Virus record (IMG/VR): IMGVR_UViG_3300044720_000052
Span: 1 to 22,088 of that record
Direction: 5' to 3' (one strand)
Source: a virus
Length of the DNA stretch: 22,088 bases
Each line of letters begins with the position of its first letter. Positions within the stretch are counted from its first letter, which is position 1. Below are positions 20,192-22,088 of the stretch, piece after piece. Under the pieces are notes generated by a model. It did no database searches, was not told the DNA's origin, and saw only the letters and a list, made by a program, of their open reading frames with translations. The position numbers and the translations under genes were made by a program.

Positions 20192-20776
20192 GTGAGCAGC
20201 GTGAGCCCGCCCCTCGCCGCCTGGTGTCCAGCCTGCCGCGAGCTGGTCGCGTTCGACGAGCACGGCCGCTGTCTCTGGTGCAGCGAGGCCACCGGAGGCG
20301 CCGCGCCGCAGGCGGTCATCCGCGCCAGACGCTCCCACACCGGGAAGCCCTACCTGATGAGCGAGGAGCAGATCGTCGAGGCGCGCGTGCTCTACGCCTC
20401 CGGGCTCAGCCTTCGCGCCGTCGCGCGCGAGCTCCACCCGCGCACCGCCTACGCAAGCGTCGACAGCCTGGCGAACTCGATCGAGACCCAGTTCCGCCAC
20501 CGCGGCTGGGCGCTGCGCCGCCTGGAGGCGGTCACCAGCGCGCGCAACTACCGCCACGGGTTGAAGGCCGACGGCGCCGCCTACCACCGCTGGTGGCGGG
20601 CGAGGCGCAGCACCCCCTGCGCCGGCCTTCGCACGACCTACCCGGGCAGGGGGAAGCCGTGCCGGCGCCGCGCGGTGCTGGGCGGGAACTACTGCGCGGC
20701 CCACGACCCGGCGCGGGCCGCCGAGCGCGCGGCTCACCTTGCGCGGGCGCGGGCGCGGATCGGGGCGGCGGCGTGA
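20192..20776 (+). CDS. Cys-rich HTH-like protein
   Basis: 194 aa from GTG 20192 (a second GTG at 20201); the longer open frame from 20078 runs through the attP region and has no conserved look. It begins with WCPACRELVAFDEHGRCLWC, a zinc ribbon. The middle carries an HTH-like helix set (SEEQIVEARVLYASGLSLRA, VARELHPRTAYASVDSLANS), in the style of recombinase/sigma HTH domains. The C-terminal third has PCAGLRTTYPGRGKPCRRRA and NYCAAHDP, a Cys/Cys/Cys/His set that could bind a second zinc. Probably a DNA-binding early protein. Start is uncertain because no strong SD is present. Confidence 0.6.
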   Translation: MSSVSPPLAAWCPACRELVAFDEHGRCLWCSEATGGAAPQAVIRARRSHTGKPYLMSEEQIVEARVLYASGLSLRAVARELHPRTAYASVDSLANSIETQFRHRGWALRRLEAVTSARNYRHGLKADGAAYHRWWRARRSTPCAGLRTTYPGRGKPCRRRAVLGGNYCAAHDPARAAERAAHLARARARIGAAA

Positions 20777-21246
20777 CGAGCCCCGTCGTCTCCTTCACCG
20801 TGCTTGGCGCCATCGTGGGCAAGCAGCGCCCGCGGATGACGCGCAACGGTCATGCCTACACGCCCGTGCAGACCCAGCGCGCAGAAGACGCCATCCGTGC
20901 CGCCTGGGACGCCGCAGGAAGGCCGCGGCTGCCCGACGGACCCATCTGTGTCGAGGTGGCCGCCATGTTCTCACGGCCGCCCTCCCACTACGGCACGCGG
21001 GGAAGCCTGTCGGCCGCCGGCCGGCGCGCCATCCCGGGGCGCGTCGATGCGGACAACGTGCTGAAGCTGCTCGACGCGCTGAACCGCCTGGCCTGGAACG
21101 ACGACCGGCAGATCACCTCCGCGCTCGTCACCAAGGAGTGGGGCGGCCGCGAGCAGCCGGAGTGCCTGCGCGTGCTCGCGTGGGCGCCCGATCGCGATGA
21201 CGTGACGAGGCCGGACCGTGAGGCGATGGAGGTAACCGATGCCTGA
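20773..21246 (+). CDS. rusA: RusA-like Holliday junction resolvase
   Basis: 157 aa, GTG 20773 (GTGA overlap). VLGAIVGKQRPRMTRNGHAY is the usual N-terminal basic segment, and PGRVDADNVLKLLDALNRLAWNDDRQ is the RusA signature: Asp92, Asp94 and Asp110/Asp111 correspond to the three catalytic aspartates. The ALVTKEWG strand after it is also typical. It would cut four-way junctions during phage DNA recombination and packaging. It pairs in function with the RecB-like exonuclease. The last codons overlap the next ATG by eight bases. Confidence 0.85.
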   Translation: MTSPVVSFTVLGAIVGKQRPRMTRNGHAYTPVQTQRAEDAIRAAWDAAGRPRLPDGPICVEVAAMFSRPPSHYGTRGSLSAAGRRAIPGRVDADNVLKLLDALNRLAWNDDRQITSALVTKEWGGREQPECLRVLAWAPDRDDVTRPDREAMEVTDA

Positions 21247-21544
21247 CGACCGCGCCCGCGAGCAGATGCAAGCCCTGGTGGAGGTGCTGGAGGACATCAG
21301 GCGCGTGGCCTGGGACCCCCAGATCAGCGACCCGTTCGCACGGGCGCACATCCAGTCCGAGGTCAACCGCATCCTCTCTGCCCACCTTGCATGGATCTCC
21401 GTCTCGGACTCCTGGTGCGGCGAGCGCGCCCGCGAGGCCCTGGCCGGCGCGGCTGACGAGCCCGAGGGCAGCGGGGAGCGCAGCCTCGGAGAGACGCTCA
21501 AGGACTTCGACATGCCGCCACCGTCGGCTCAGGGATACGCATGA
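21239..21544 (+). CDS. Hypothetical helical protein ending near a GAADEPEG repeat
   Basis: 101 aa, ATG 21239 with GGAGGT before it. Mostly helical (REQMQALVEVLEDIRRVAWD, FARAHIQSEVNRILSAHLAW), followed by REALAGAADEPEGSGERS, which is the shared peptide, then a short tail (LGETLKDFDMPPPSAQGYA). No known family. Its stop overlaps the following gene (ATGA). Confidence 0.55.
   Translation: MPDDRAREQMQALVEVLEDIRRVAWDPQISDPFARAHIQSEVNRILSAHLAWISVSDSWCGERAREALAGAADEPEGSGERSLGETLKDFDMPPPSAQGYA
21430..21468 (+). repeat. 39-bp exact direct repeat, copy 1
   Basis: Identical over 39 bases to 21962-22000, 532 bp away, and coding for the same peptide (REALAGAADEPEG) in both. A 23-base stretch at 21763-21785 is a third copy with one mismatch. 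See the paired entry. Confidence 0.85.
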
Positions 21545-21792
21545 GCGAGCCTTTCGAGTCCGTACCGGCGCGGATGGCCCGCCTGATTGCCGATGCGCTC
21601 GCGGCCGACGAGATCAGCCAGGCCGAGTTCTGCCGTCGCGTCGCCGTGAGCCCGAAGCACCTGAATCAGGTGCTCGGCGGTCGTGCCGTTGCGACCCCGG
21701 CCATGTTGCAGTTCTGGGCGTTCGCGCTGGGGCGTCGGTTCGACGTGAACCTCGTCGCGCTGGGCGCGGCGGACGAGCCCGAGGGGGTGTGA
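21541..21792 (+). CDS. Small XRE-type HTH protein
   Basis: 83 aa, ATG 21541 (ATGA overlap). MARLIADALAADEISQAEFC, RRVAVSPKHLNQVLGG and ATPAMLQFWAFALGRRFDV follow the XRE helix-turn-helix pattern (helix 2 QAEFCRRVAV, recognition helix SPKHLNQVLGG). It ends in LVALGAADEPEGV, the shared peptide. Likely a DNA-binding regulator or antitoxin-like protein; no toxin partner is visible. Confidence 0.65.
   Translation: MSEPFESVPARMARLIADALAADEISQAEFCRRVAVSPKHLNQVLGGRAVATPAMLQFWAFALGRRFDVNLVALGAADEPEGV
21763..21785 (+). repeat. GAADEPEG repeat, partial third copy
   Basis: 23 bases matching the 39-bp repeat with one mismatch, in the last codons of the HTH gene. All three copies are in the same reading phase and encode GAADEPEG. 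Confidence 0.7.
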
Positions 21793-22013
21793 TGGCGCTT
21801 GACCTGGATTCGATCAGGGCGAAGTTTGAGTTCGGCTACGAAACCTGGGTGCAGCGGGATGTAGGTGACCTCATCGCAGAAGTGGAGCGGCTGCGGGGCG
21901 CCTGCGAAGGCGCCATCGAGTACTCAGGCATCGGAGACTGGATCGCTGCCGAGGCGATGCTCCGCGAGGCCCTGGCCGGCGCGGCTGACGAGCCCGAGGG
22001 ACGGGCAACGTGA
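21792..22013 (+). CDS. Paralogue of the 17732 gene ending in GAADEPEG
   Basis: 73 aa, ATG 21792 (TGATG overlap). MALDLDSIRAKFEFGYETWV, then RDVGDLIAEVERLRGACEG, matches the N-terminus of the 17732 gene in the same order (M-LDL-I, DV-L--EVERLR-A-EG). It ends with LREALAGAADEPEGRAT. Helical; no enzyme motif. Function unknown. Confidence 0.6.
   Translation: MALDLDSIRAKFEFGYETWVQRDVGDLIAEVERLRGACEGAIEYSGIGDWIAAEAMLREALAGAADEPEGRAT
21962..22000 (+). repeat. 39-bp exact direct repeat, copy 2
   Basis: Copy of 21430-21468, at the 3' end of the last complete gene. The flanks differ from the first base on both sides, which suggests exchange or duplication limited to this block. Confidence 0.85.
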
Positions 22014-22088
22014 GCATCTTCCTTTGGCCGTGCTTCCACGCGCGCTGCTCCAAGCGCGGGAGCCACGTCGTCCGCATCGAGTATGGCG
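22010..22088 (+). CDS. Start of a further small early gene (3' partial)
   Basis: GTG 22010 overlaps the TGA at 22011-22013 (GTGA) and stays open to the end of the window. The visible residues (SIFLWPCFHARCSKRGSHVV then RIEYG) contain two Cys and two His, and suggest another small zinc-binding protein. Nothing more can be said. Confidence 0.5.
   Translation, partial: MSIFLWPCFHARCSKRGSHVVRIEYG

Overview
The window is a 22-kb piece of a temperate tailed (siphovirus-type) phage or prophage. It is strongly GC-rich with G/C third positions, GTG and TTG starts are common, and almost all genes overlap by ATGA, GTGA or TGATG. The TANNNT -10 boxes and leaderless starts in the immunity region, and the phage family types, point to an actinobacterial host. 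This is inferred from style, not from a database match. No tRNA, rRNA, CRISPR array or insertion sequence was seen.

Layout. (1) 1-6468, rightward tail module: tail terminator (5' cut), major tail protein, tail assembly chaperone G with a +1/-2 frameshifted T extension, tape measure protein, a collagen-repeat fibre, a tail hub/minor tail protein, a 23-codon ORF and a beta-rich tail tip/fibre protein. (2) 6469-9867, lysis and host-surface module: a chain of tiny genes that includes two CxxC or Cys-rich microproteins, three small membrane proteins, a membrane-anchored collagen/coiled-coil protein, a secreted minimal metzincin behind a poly-proline leader ORF, a holin and an NlpC/P60-type endolysin. 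(3) 9868-10553: a leftward zinc-ribbon membrane protein with a strong hairpin behind it. (4) 10554-11411, immunity: a small rightward ORF, a leftward HTH repressor and a divergent Cro-like HTH gene, separated by a compact operator region with leaderless promoters. (5) 11408-18738, rightward early region: ParB-like protein, HNH-repeat protein, RecB/Cas4-like exonuclease, HNH nucleases, a gp3-like protein with a SWIM zinc finger, several Cys-rich small proteins and a secreted lytic transglycosylase. (6) 18735-20190, integration: excisionase-like HTH, tyrosine integrase and, overlapping the integrase 3' end, a candidate attP made of paired GTGCCCCC arm sites around an inverted repeat. (7) 20192-22088: a Cys-rich HTH protein, a RusA-like resolvase and small ORFs, three of which end in the same GAADEPEG peptide encoded by a repeat.

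How it fits together. The repressor and Cro-like protein would set the lysis/lysogeny switch. Integrase, Xis and perhaps the gp3-like protein would control integration. Exonuclease and RusA would process replication intermediates. No helicase, primase, polymerase or terminase is visible here, so those must lie outside the window or come from the host. The points most worth a second look are the metzincin and its leader, the membrane collagen protein, the frameshift site, the operator region, the attP candidate and the dispersed GAADEPEG repeat.
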